Shown here one piece after another: positions 55,981 to 64,000 of a DNA stretch of 64,000 nucleotides; the first letter of the stretch is position 1; each line of letters starts with the position of its first letter. The notes beneath the pieces were generated by a model. That model did no database searches and was not told the DNA's origin. It saw nothing but the letters and a program-made list of their open reading frames with translations. This stretch comes from Ligula intestinalis (taxonomy: Eukaryota; Platyhelminthes; Cestoda; Diphyllobothriidea; Diphyllobothriidae), in assembly GCA_036362985.1 (NCBI GenBank), contig JAYGXS010000005.1, forward strand, positions 53,761,732-53,825,731, given 5' to 3'. The position numbers were made by a program, and so were the translations under genes.

Positions 55981-56654
55981 TAGTTCATGTCATGCAGTAG
56001 TCCTCGTCTCGGGTTTTGTTGGGTGTGAGGACGCAAGCTGTCAACGTCTTGAGACGGTGTCGGGGGCCTTTGGATGCTTGATGCCGCTGTCTCATCATTG
56101 TTTCGCGGCGTAGTAAGAGGCGTGAGGGCAGATTTTGAAAAGGCTTTTGGCCACGGGAGCCTTAGGGCCGCTACAAATGCTTTCTGCACACATAAAATTG
56201 GGTTTGTGAGGCGAATGGCGACTGCTTCTGCCGTCGCAAGTATCTGCTGACGCAGGAACTTAGAGTGTTTAGCCGGAACTTTGTAGACGACTCTAAATGC
56301 TTGGTTGACGTCTACCCGATGACCGCTGTCTACCAAGTGAGCCAGAATTGCGCTTGATATTGACTTAGTTTCGCCTCTGTTTAGCCACGCAGGGTGATGC
56401 TCTCTCATGCGCTTTGATAGACGTCTAATCGTTCGACCAATGTAACTTGCCCCACAGGAGCATGTAAAGTTGTAGATACACATTGATGTGGTCTGGAACG
56501 GCAGTCTATCCTTACCTTCAAGGCGAAGAAGTGGAGTGCTTGAGAACAATAATAAATGTCCTCCTTTAAAATGGAATAAAATTGGGCGCGCAAACTCACA
56601 ACACCGGAAAATCAAAAGTAATCCATATCCGCTAATGACTGAAATTTCCGACAT
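55980..56654 (-). pseudogene. PLE GIY-YIG endonuclease, lineage B, open reading frame
   Basis: A 224-codon minus frame: LLRLEGKDRLPFQTTSMCIY, NFTCSCGASYIGRTIRRLSK, RMREHHPAWLNRGETKSISS, AILAHLVDSGHRVDVNQAFR, VVYKVPAKHSKFLRQQILAT, AEAVAIRLTNPILCVQKAFV, then a Thr/Pro-rich tail. Conserved YIGRT, R and E positions of GIY-YIG are present. The N-terminal 45 residues do not match PLE, so the RT and linker are lost and the copy is 5'-truncated. It is the least damaged endonuclease in the window. It lies in the intron before the exon at 57586. Confidence 0.92.
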
Positions 56655-56879
56655 CTTTGATTAAATTTCCTTGGAAAAGTCGTTAATAGATTGGCCAAAA
56701 TGGATTGTTTTCAAAATGGTACTAGCGTCGTGACTTCGTGCACGCATGACCTCATTTTAATTCAAATAATATATGAAGGATTAAAATCAGTTTATGATGG
56801 GTGAATTATGCCAACAGACGTTTATATAAGGAAATGTGAATAAAGGCAGGAGAAATGGGGGCTCAATTTAAAAAGCCTC

Positions 56880-57125
56880 ACTTACGTCATCAGGCAAGTA
56901 CAGTAATATAAGAGGGTAGACTTCACAAACGTTTAGGCAACCAATCAAAGGAAAGGGTGGAGGGGTCCGAAATTAGTTGTTGTCGCCCCGTCGTCCTTGT
57001 CTCGCGTTGGGGGGCAGAAGGACGCAAGGTGTCATTTTCTCATGGCGGCGTGGGTGGTCTAGGGGTGCTTGCTATCGCTGTCTTATCGCCGTTTCGCGGC
57101 GTGGGGCCACCTCCTGTCACCTTTA
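56880..57125 (-). repeat. Second partial copy of the PLE-B 3' end
   Basis: atcaggcaagtacagtaata, gtcgtccttgtctcgcgttg, gaaggacgcaaggtgtca and ccgtttcgcggcgtgg match 55785-56115 (atcagcaggcaatacagtaa, gtcctcgtctcgggttttgt, gaggacgcaagctgtca, tgtttcgcggcgtagt) in the same orientation. Confidence 0.75.
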
Positions 57126-57585
57126 AGACACGAGAATATGTACCGCCCTTGAGTATAGCCAAAAACCACCTGTACTAATGAGAGGTCCATATTCCTGTGT
57201 CCGACCCTACCTGAATATGTTTTACACTCAAGAGCGCATTTCCTGGTGTCACTTTTGACAGTAAAGTGTCCCTATATAAGAAGGGGGACTATAAAGCTCC
57301 CCGATGAAGCAAAGCTAATTGGACCGATGTGTCAGCTTTTGGTAAAGTAGTTAGTGCTACTTGAATCTCGGTTTGAAATCGAGGGGCGAATTTTTAATTG
57401 ACGGCGGGCTGAACAATAGACGCCCTCCTGGCTCCTGCTAATTCCTATGGAATTGGGGAATGTGATGCACTAGGAATATTCCTTCGTCTTATGTTATTTT
57501 ACTCTTGTTTACGATTTCCTGGTACCGTCTCTGGAATGTACCCTTTGGCGTGTCATATACATCTTCGTCTTTTTTCACTTGACAG

Positions 57586-57660
57586 ACTGCGGAACTGGTC
57601 GCCAGCGAGTTCTTCGAGCAGGGTGATCTTGAGAAACAGCAACTGAACATAAAACCTGAA
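57586..57660 (+). CDS. PDE exon: short catalytic-domain exon (ELVASEFFEQGD)
   Basis: The acceptor cag ends at 57585 after a t-rich tract and the donor is gtaagc at 57661. The 25 codons read TAELVASEFFEQGDLEKQQL and then NIKPE, matching the PDE5/11 block AELVATEFF(D/E)QGD-E-L-I-P almost residue for residue. It is phase 0 on both sides. This helix leads into the M-loop that closes the active site. The exon is too short to be found as an ORF and rests on homology and splice sites. Confidence 0.92.
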
Positions 57661-57774
57661 GTAAGCACGCCTTATTATCTGTTCAGGCACTTATATGAGT
57701 ACTTTTTGTTACCGTAAGAGTTTCATTCTGCTATTGATGTACACTTAGATGTAAACGTACAACGCATATAAGAG

Positions 57775-57895
57775 GTCTTATCTGCGCATGTCTCAGACCT
57801 GTTTAGGATTACGTATGACTAAGGATTCCAGACGGAATCCCAAGCGTCAGGAAAATAAAGTCCTTGTTCCAGTGATCGCATCTTCTTCTTCGGTA
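57775..57895 (+). repeat. PLE-type terminal-repeat relic (lineage I)
   Basis: tctgcgcatgtctcagacct, actaaggattccagacggaa, tcccaagcgtcaggaaaata, cagtgatcgcatcttcttct. It begins 115 bp after the exon at 57586-57660. Confidence 0.6.
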
Positions 57896-57954
57896 CAACG
57901 CATACTACCTTCGCTTTTCATCTGTCCTAACATGTTAAGCTGAAGCCTATCAGG

Positions 57955-58090
57955 AGCGAGAAATAAAAGTAGAGCGTATAAAAATAGAAAATAATAGTAA
58001 TAATTATTTAAATAACCAAATCACGGAAAGTTTTGCGCGCGATAATTAAAATAGCTCACTAATGCCCAATTGGACACAGTCGTTGACTCT
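57955..58090 (+). repeat. Diverged R16-type repeat
   Basis: gagcgtataaaaatagaaaa, taataattatttaaataacc and gacacagtcgttgac recur at 60315-60425 (gagcgtataaaagtagaaaa, gacacaatcgtcgac). Confidence 0.6.
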
Positions 58091-58329
58091 ATATCAACTC
58101 AAAATTATTAATATTATGGAGTTAATATAGGGAGGATCTAGGTATGGCGTTTTATGAAACTTATTTCGCAAAGAAAGGGGGACCGGGATATCCATTACTT
58201 GCTTTTTAGCCGTCATCTTATTGTGAGCTCCGTGGGGAAGCGGAACTAGTTGTTCCTATACCAGATTGGTGATACCCATGCACTCATCAGATCTCAGATC
58301 TCAGCCGACAAGTCAGCAAGCCTGTGGTG

Positions 58330-58455
58330 CATAGCAGGCTGATAAACGCTATGACCAAAGGTCCCAGATTCGAATCTCGGAGGTTCAAACCCTTGAAATA
58401 GGGTTTGACTGGCTGATGACAGCTAGCAAATCAGAAATGGTCATTCCGGTCTCCC
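58330..58455 (+). mobile_element. tRNA-headed SINE with hammerhead ribozyme, copy 4
   Basis: Box B-like ggtcccagattcgaatctc at 58360-58378 with a weak box A upstream, then the hammerhead at 58407-58451. The same order and words occur at 63890-64000 (gaccaaaggtccc, cagaaatgg, ccggtctccc). Confidence 0.82.
58407..58451 (+). ncRNA. Hammerhead ribozyme motif in SINE
   Basis: GACUGG, CUGAUGA, stem II region CAGCUAGCAAAUCA (weak), GAAA, UGGUCAUU, CCGGUC. Helix I is six pairs (one G-U), extended by GGG upstream and CCC downstream. All core bases match; helix III is near-palindromic AUGGUCAU. Confidence 0.78.
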
Positions 58456-59087
58456 CTTGCTTTGTGGGATATATTTTATCATCCTTTCCTCATTTTCACT
58501 TTGCGACTGTCTGCGTGGTCTCTTATTGCGAGCTCCAGGGCGAAGTGGAACTTAATGTTTCCTCTACTAGATCGGTGATGCCTATATATTCACGACGTTT
58601 TATGTTAAAAAATGATATAGAGTTTATATAGATTCGACGATTGTATCCATTTGGACACTACTGACTCATTTTAATTATCGCCACAAATATTCGGTTATTT
58701 AAGTAAACCATATTGAACTTTAAATTAAACTTTCACCAAAATTGTTCTATGGCTTGACGTTACACAACCGTGCCTTTTTATTAAAGGAAAATATTACGTG
58801 CAGAGGGTTTACAGTACTTAGAACATGCAAGTGCTGTGGCATCGCATACCTATCGAAGATAGTCGTTCTCGCATTCGCTGCAGAGGGCTGAACTTGCAAT
58901 TTCACCCCCCCCGCGTTAAGGAGTAATATGAAAATAAATCTTTCCTTTAGCTAACTTGCTCACCTGAACTTCCCCTTATGGAGCTTTTAGCTCGAACGTT
59001 GAAAGAAGACGATTGGCGCTTCTGGGAAAGTATTTATAAAAGCAACTGGCTAGGCTAAAGTAGTTTATGTAGTCCCCTCATATACCC

Positions 59088-59557
59088 CTAGTCCCAGCAT
59101 CTTGTCTTACGAAAATGGTGGTTGTAGGGTTTCTTGCGGGGAGGGGGTAAGTAAATAGGATAGGCAGAGAAGGAGATTTTTAGAAGCAAGTTTAAAGTGA
59201 AAAAATGTAGTTGAATTTGCTTCCCGCGGCCGCTGGAATTAAGTTGTACCGCATGTAAATTAAAGATGTAGGCACCGCGGGCTATACTTATCTAACTGCA
59301 GAACGGTAAGTTAGAGTCGATGACCTAAGAACCACCATTTCAATTTTTCGGGAAATTCAAATACCTGCAGGTTTTTCCGCAATAAGTTCAGTGATAATAC
59401 AGATCAGGAAAATCTGCAGATATAAATCAACAAAACTTCTAAATACCATAAAATAAAAATGCATATAGCCGTTTTTAAGGTATACTTTACTACGCATCCT
59501 AATTACTCACCCACAAAACCTTATAAGCACCATTTTCATAGGACAAAATGTTGGGAG
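59088..59557. mobile_element. Foldback element F, copy 4
   Basis: Left cctagtcccagcatcttgtc, gaaaatggtggttgtagggt; right ataagcaccattttcatagg, acaaaatgttggga. Interior words gaacggtaagttagag and gtttttccgcaataagttca match copy 1. It ends 115 bp before the exon at 59673. Confidence 0.82.
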
Positions 59558-59568
59558 TATGGATTATT

Positions 59569-59581
59569 GGGGGGGGGGGGG
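59569..59581 (+). repeat. Poly-G run (13)
   Basis: Thirteen G followed by tgggggc, just after foldback copy 4 and 91 bp before the last visible exon. Confidence 0.95.
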
Positions 59582-59672
59582 TGGGGGCTAAATAAGCTAC
59601 TGTTGACACTGGCTGTTTCCTTTATCTTTGTGTAATCTAATTTGCCTGTTTCTTTTTCTGCTTCCCATATAG

Positions 59673-59756
59673 GCAATGATGGATCGCGACTTCAGTCACC
59701 AATTTCCGCAGATGCAAATCGAGTTTATTGACACGATTTGCGCTCCTGTCTATCAC
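59673..59756 (+). CDS. PDE exon: purine-selectivity Gln region
   Basis: The acceptor tag ends at 59672 and the donor gtaggt starts at 59757. The 28 codons read AMMDRDFSHQFPQMQIEFID and then TICAPVYH. The second Gln of PQMQIEFID aligns with the invariant Gln of PDEs that grips the purine ring; the Phe two residues after it aligns with the hydrophobic clamp. PDE5/11 proteins continue for at least 30 more catalytic residues (helix with a P-L-L-D motif), so at least one more exon must follow. I did not find it in 59757-64000. Confidence 0.92.
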
Positions 59757-60039
59757 GTAGGTTGTGTTACATCTTCGTGTTCATTTATCCACTATTCCTT
59801 TTCTTAAAACTCGAGGAAAGGTGTGCCCTCTCCCCCACCCTGTTCGGTTGTTCTTTCATTTTGGTAGCAGAACTGTTACACATACGAATACTATTACTAT
59901 TCGCCGGAACCATTATCTCCAAAATGCCTGGCCCGTCTTACAATTTGACAGCCTTTCTTCAACTGATTTCGTATTTTGAGTCGACCCAATTGTAAAAAAC
60001 TCGAGGCGTTTGGGCGGGATAAAACTGTGTAGTAGAGAA

Positions 60040-60090
60040 GGCCTTTACCGGAAGCCAACGCTCCAACCCCTGAGCTACAAACGCCCTACT
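60040..60090 (-). mobile_element. tRNA-like head, possible SINE fragment
   Basis: Minus: agggcgtttgtagctcaggg gttggagcg looks like the 5' half of a tRNA with box A. No box B or hammerhead follows, so it is a truncated SINE head rather than a tRNA gene. Confidence 0.4.
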
Positions 60091-60264
60091 TCGCAATGGG
60101 GTCACCTCAAATAAATCAAACCTGCCAACCCTTCTAAAGACTTCATTTTCTCTAACAGTCGATAGTCAAATACACAGAAATGTTACGCTTTATCGTCCAG
60201 CAATTCAAGTCGGTTATGCTAAATAGAACTCAGTTGGCTAGCAGTAAGGTCACCAAGCGGCACG

Positions 60265-60425
60265 CTAAAACCCCATCTTTCTATAATACGGGACAGGTCG
60301 TAATGAAGGTTAAAAATAGAGCGTATAAAAGTAGAAAACAATAGGAATAATCATCTAAATAATCGAATATTTGTGCGTGATAATGAATATGCCCCAATAA
60401 TGCCAAATAGACACAATCGTCGACA
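60265..60425 (+). repeat. Diverged R16-type repeat
   Basis: aaccccatctttctataata, gtaatgaaggttaaaaatag and gacacaatcgtcgac resemble 16610-16660 and 57955-58090. Confidence 0.55.
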
Positions 60426-60474
60426 CTTTGTCATTGGCAGACAGGCATCCCAAGAAATTTAATTTCAGGGAGAC

Positions 60475-61370
60475 ATGTCCTTTTGGATAAAAAGGAAACT
60501 TTATTCAGCAAATGCACAACACTGGATCCGCAGGTCGTCGTCAGACTTGAGAAGAATGTGCAAAGAGCGATTAACATTTAAAAGTGCTGATACGGTTAAT
60601 AGTCATGTAGTGTGGGCGCTAATTGGTAGCTGCAATTTGCGTCACATCGTGGTGGACATAATTAGCAGTCGCAATGGTGTAATGGCTAGTTGGCATCTGT
60701 AAGTTGGGTCTGTCCGGGGTCAGTTCGGGTCATTCGGTGTGGGCGCTTATTGAGGTTCACGCTAGACCGTATTGATCACTCCATCCAACTCGATACGTCG
60801 GTTGGTGTATGAATAATCGGAGTACATGGCCTCAAGATATTCTCGGCCTTTTTTGGAGGGGAAAATCTCAACGATGCGTATCTTCTCCCATGAAAAGATG
60901 TGTCAGGTGTCAAGGCAATTCATAGCCACTTCGGACAAATAGTTATGTCTCTTTTACTGTCGGATGGTGCTTGTGGGTGCGTGTGGAGACAGACCTTCCT
61001 ATGTGGCCACAGTATATTGTATCACAACCTCTGCATGGGATTTTGCAGATTACCCTTTCTTATCGAGGAAGCTAACCCTATCCTTAGGGTTTACTAGCCG
61101 GGTGCATAAAGTAGCCATCAGTTTGTGCGCCACTTCCATTTGGTGCTCTCGCAAGTTCCGTTCAACGAGTTCAGACACATTCCCTAAATAAGGAAGGATT
61201 TGCTATGCATTTGTTTTGGGCGCTTGAGTGAAACTACATGGTACCTTTTTGTTGGATTGTTGCTGTCTCATGCGTCCGCGTACAGTTTCGCGAGCCTGAT
61301 GACGACCTGGGGATCCAGTGTCGAAAATTTACTGAATAAAGTTTCCGCATTTTCCGAGAAGAGCTTTTCT
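60475..61370 (-). mobile_element. PLE fragment (lineage H) between inverted repeats
   Basis: ggaaactttattcagcaaat, cactggatccgcaggtcgtc (60494-60545) is complemented by gacgacctggggatccagtg, ttactgaataaagtttccgc (61301-61350). Inside on the minus strand: CKIPCRGCDTIYCGHIGRSV and STRTHKHHPTV (about 60950-61060), then GREYLEAMYSDYS and NRRIELDGVI (60770-60850). Frames are broken between the two parts. Confidence 0.8.
61292..61335 (+). ncRNA. Hammerhead ribozyme motif in PLE lineage H repeat
   Basis: CUGAUGA (61296-61302), stem II GACCUGG-GGAU-CCAGUGUC (seven pairs with a bulged U), GAAA (61323-61326), AUUU. Helix III would be the palindrome AAUU. Helix I is not convincing. The opposite arm keeps CTGACGA but has lost GAAA. 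Confidence 0.65.
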
Positions 61371-61379
61371 CCTTGAAAC

Positions 61380-63500
61380 TCGATAGCATTTTTAAATAAT
61401 CTTTATATACTTTCTGTAGAGTTGATATAGAGATGATATAGGAAACATGTACAGGTGATAAAGAGTTTATGTAGAGTCGACGATATAGGAACACCATTTG
61501 ATACTATTGGGCCTTTTTCGATTTCGCGCGCAAATATTCGGGCATTTAAATAAGCTGCTTTGTGACATAAATTGAACTGTTATCCTTTGTTGCACTACTG
61601 ATACAGCTGCTGCCGTTTTGCAGCTACTTCTACTAATACTATTATGGCCAATTCAACTAGCAACCCTGCCAACAACCAACACTTCTCATTATAATGGTAA
61701 TGATACATTTGTCAACGGGGGTAGCAGTACGTCGACGGTGTAAACGACTGCAGAACACACTAAAACCGCATTTAACTGCCCCAGAATCCAAAAATTCTGA
61801 GGCGTAAGTTCATTTAAAAATAATTCCATCGTATTTTTTGAATTCTCGAGCTGTTGACACCAATCAGTCTACAGACGAAATGGAACAAAAGTTGATTGAA
61901 ATTTTATTGTTGCGACAAAAGTGTCACCCACATAGTCTAGCCAATTTTTTCGTTTCAAATTCTGAGCCACTTATTCTGTTCACTACTCGTTTAGCGAGTA
62001 GTCCTGATACTGGCGAGCTCCTGGGGTTTTCTTTACTTCTTAGTAGTACTCGTTGTAGAATTAGCCGTCGTTCTCAAGGCATCTTTTCAGAAGTTCTATA
62101 ATGTACTGTGTTGGTGTCTCAGTGAGTTCAACCAGCAAAAGTTGGACTGCGAATTTGAATTAATGCGGTATTTAAGAATCAGTTTCATTCGTTAGCAGAG
62201 CACAGCAGGGCAGAGGTTTGATTGTCTCTTGTAGATAGTCTTTTTTCCTAAATCTGCCATCCTTGCCGGCGGCTTTTATCGAGAACGTCAGATATATAGC
62301 ACTCGAAATGCGCAATTCATGTTCGTCCGAAAGTAACTTCCCAGTCATATTATATAACGTCAACTTAGAACGAAAGAGTTTGTCGAAAGGCTATAATCGC
62401 GACAACGGCGGATAAGCTTCTGTTAGTCGAAAATCGTCCCCTGTCTCTGCCTCTGATGACGACGACTGTTGGCGTAGTTTTGCGCCATTCGCTAGTCCTT
62501 GTTGGTCATCGGGTGGACACAGTCAACAGAAATATTGACTTAGCTACAGCCTGCCAAGCCCTCTGTACAAGACTCCAGTCCGTCCAGGCGAGGCTGGCAG
62601 CTCTAGTGACTGACTTACGACTACGCCAACAGTGGTCGTCATCTCGGCAGGGGGGAAGAGCTAGCCTCTACCCTCCGACGAGCCAAACCAATCGTGCGTG
62701 ATCCCTACGGGGAGCGACAGCTGAGGGAGGTCCCATAGCAGCCGCCGAAGTTACCTTCGGCCTACTGGCTACTACAACAGTCGTGCAGGCGACAGGAGTC
62801 ACACGAGGTCATTGGCAGTCCGCCACGGAGGAGCCAATCCGCAGACAGCAGGATCGTCAAAGTCTGTGTGTTAAGCACGTCGATAATACTCGGCAGGCGG
62901 CGTGTTATAACCATTATCGATAAGCAGGAACGCACACCTTACCAATCTGATGATGGAAACGAGGAAGGTTTCGAAGGGTCAGCACAAATACAGTGTGGTC
63001 CATTGAAGCGCCTTTTGTTATTCATCATCTTCTTTAGGGGATTGTGGATGGGATAATTAATCTGGACCTCGTATTTTCACCCATGTTTATATATATATAG
63101 AGCAAAGACCGTATAAGTAACTCAGCTGGCCTTTCTTAGCCCCAGGCGTTGCGACGCCATAGACTCGGTAATTTGGTCAAATGTTTTTGCTAATACTTTT
63201 TACTAGCCGCTAATGGCGGATCTGTAGACTAACGCACCAATGCACAGTGGGATGACTGAGTCTCCTGTTCGATTGATAAACGATCATCCGTGATTTATAT
63301 GCTATAACTCTGCGTAAATATGAAATAGAATGTGCAATATCCGGACGAAGTATAGATATATATATTCACTCAGAAATGTGCAAACACCGATCATATAGGC
63401 TGCCGAACTAAACAAAGTTCATGTGGTGGTCAGAGGTCCCCAGCGGGTGACCGCCTGCCAGGCCGATTCCGGCCAAGTCATAATAGCAGTAAGAAGGGTA
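61380..63500. other. No gene recognised
   Basis: The final exon of the phosphodiesterase would be expected here or beyond; no frame with a P-L-L-D helix and flanking splice sites was seen. ORFs at 61838-62101 and 62456-62701 have no recognisable domain. 63080-63100 and 63350-63365 hold short AT dinucleotide runs. Confidence 0.45.
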
Positions 63501-63511
63501 TGACAGCGTCT

Positions 63512-63572
63512 GGGGGTAACTTGATACAGAGCTGTTTCGGACTTATCAGCCTTCATCAGCCAAGCAAACCCC
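63512..63572 (-). ncRNA. Complete type I hammerhead ribozyme motif
   Basis: Minus: GGGG, UUUG, CUUGG, CUGAUGA, A, GGCU-GAUA-AGUCC, GAAA, CAG-CU-CUGUA, UCAAG, UUA, CCCCC. Helix I CUUGG/UCAAG with an outer GGGG/CCCC; stem II GGCU/AGUCC with a bulged U and a GAUA loop; helix III ACAG/CUGU with a two-base loop; cleavage expected after GUA. All core positions match. It differs from the SINE and PLE versions and belongs to a separate, unidentified repeat. Confidence 0.85.
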
Positions 63573-63889
63573 GGAACCCCAGCTGGTCAGACAACACAAA
63601 AAAACGCATTTACAGACGGCGTAGGTGGTGCACCACTGGGGTTTACCAGATAGCTCATAAACACTTCATCGAACCACAGTTCATCAGCGCCTCGCCAGTT
63701 GCAATTTGCTGACACTGCAGATCAGGTATGTATTCACTCAGTCATAAATTTATTGCTGTAAGACTTTCGGGGCCACAGCTTGGGCTGAGTTTAATTAAGA
63801 GGGAGTCATTTGTAAAAATCGTTGGATTTCATGAGATAGTGCACTTCTGTAGGATGGTATGATGAAATTATGCACTGTGCACTATATTG

Positions 63890-64000
63890 AACTCAATGAC
63901 CAAAGGTCCCGAGTTCAAATCTCGGGGGTGCCAACCCTCGAGATCGGGTATGACTTGCTGATGACGGCTTATAAGCCAGAAATGGCCATTCCGGTCTCCC
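63890..64000 (+). mobile_element. tRNA-headed SINE with hammerhead ribozyme, copy 5 (reaches window end)
   Basis: Box B ggtcccgagttcaaatctc at 63906-63924, then gatcgggtatgacttg and the hammerhead at 63952-63996. The copy continues past 64000. Confidence 0.82.
63952..63996 (+). ncRNA. Hammerhead ribozyme motif in SINE, canonical core
   Basis: GACUUG, CUGAUGA, C, GGCUUAUAAGCC, A, GAAA, UGGCCAUU, CCGGUC. Stem II GGCU/AGCC is perfect; helix III AUGGCCAU is a perfect palindrome; helix I has one mismatch (U-C) relative to GACUGG in other copies. Confidence 0.82.

Larger units (their letters stand above)
20297..59756 (+). other. Gene span: PDE5/6/11-type cyclic nucleotide phosphodiesterase (partial)
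   Basis: Six exons on the plus strand join in one frame (482+193+198+321+75+84 bp, 451 codons). Every junction has AG acceptor and GT donor sites, and the phases agree: exon 1 ends with two bases of a codon, exon 2 supplies the third, and all later junctions are phase 0. The product hydrolyses cAMP and/or cGMP. The order is GAF-B end, linker helix with the string VLSYHAT, then an HD-type catalytic domain. The metal ligands and catalytic His are all visible (HNWRH, HDLDH, TACD), as is the invariant Gln in PQMQIEFID. By remembered family sequence it lies in the PDE5/6/11 clade; VLSYHAT, HIDYTSLCRWLL and HRGTNN lean to PDE11, while HHHFDQC and KPWPIQ lean to PDE5. Introns of 9.2, 1.6, 17.4, 7.8 and 2.0 kb are filled with transposon relics. 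Upstream GAF exons and the last catalytic exon are not seen. Confidence 0.9.

Noticed and set aside
62456..62701. Last exon of the phosphodiesterase
   Set aside because: The translation lacks the P-L-L-D and N-R-x-x-W features of the PDE C-terminal helix, and no phase-0 acceptor precedes a matching frame.

Overview
This is a repeat-dense animal nuclear contig. It almost certainly comes from a flatworm, and a tapeworm of the large-genome diphyllobothriid kind would fit best. That placement is inference. It rests on one spliced gene with introns of about 2 to 17 kb, very many Penelope-like retroelement (PLE) relics, tRNA-headed SINEs that carry hammerhead ribozymes as the schistosome Sm-alpha family does, and a degenerate TTAGGG block. 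No operons, ribosome binding sites or CRISPR arrays are present. A 10-N gap at 3296-3305 marks a draft assembly.

One host gene is recognisable. It is a plus-strand class I cyclic-nucleotide phosphodiesterase of the PDE5/6/11 clade, running from 20297 to 59756 and continuing off both ends of what I can see. Six exons were placed by AG/GT splice sites and join in one reading frame of 451 codons: 20297-20778 (GAF-B end and linker), 30024-30216 and 31855-32052 (first metal-binding half of the catalytic domain), 49424-49744 (second half with the metal-ligand Asp), 57586-57660 and 59673-59756 (region of the invariant purine-binding Gln). The upstream GAF exons and the last coding exon were not found.

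Everything else is mobile-element debris. Region 1-20 kb holds a transposon-like ORF, direct repeats, a broken LINE reverse transcriptase, a LINE tail, several PLE endonuclease (GIY-YIG) relics and a telomere-like block. The introns and flanks from 20 to 64 kb hold more PLE fragments of at least six diverged lineages, SINEs, foldback elements, a MITE-like cluster and a clean terminal-inverted-repeat element. One PLE (39097-40893) keeps a reverse-transcriptase core with a YVDD box and about 150-200 bp inverted repeats at both ends.

The most interesting theme is a set of type I hammerhead ribozyme motifs in two unrelated settings: PLE terminal repeats, and the 3' part of tRNA-headed SINEs. In most copies helix III is a short self-complementary string (ACGU, AGCU, AAUU, AUGGCCAU, AUACGCGUAU) with no loop, which suggests dimeric or tandem action. 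A second theme is inverted-repeat architecture: PLE fragments between inverted terminal repeats, a ~1 kb foldback at 35825-36850, and a four-copy ~500 bp foldback family, one copy of which splits an older PLE and another of which splits an older repeat.
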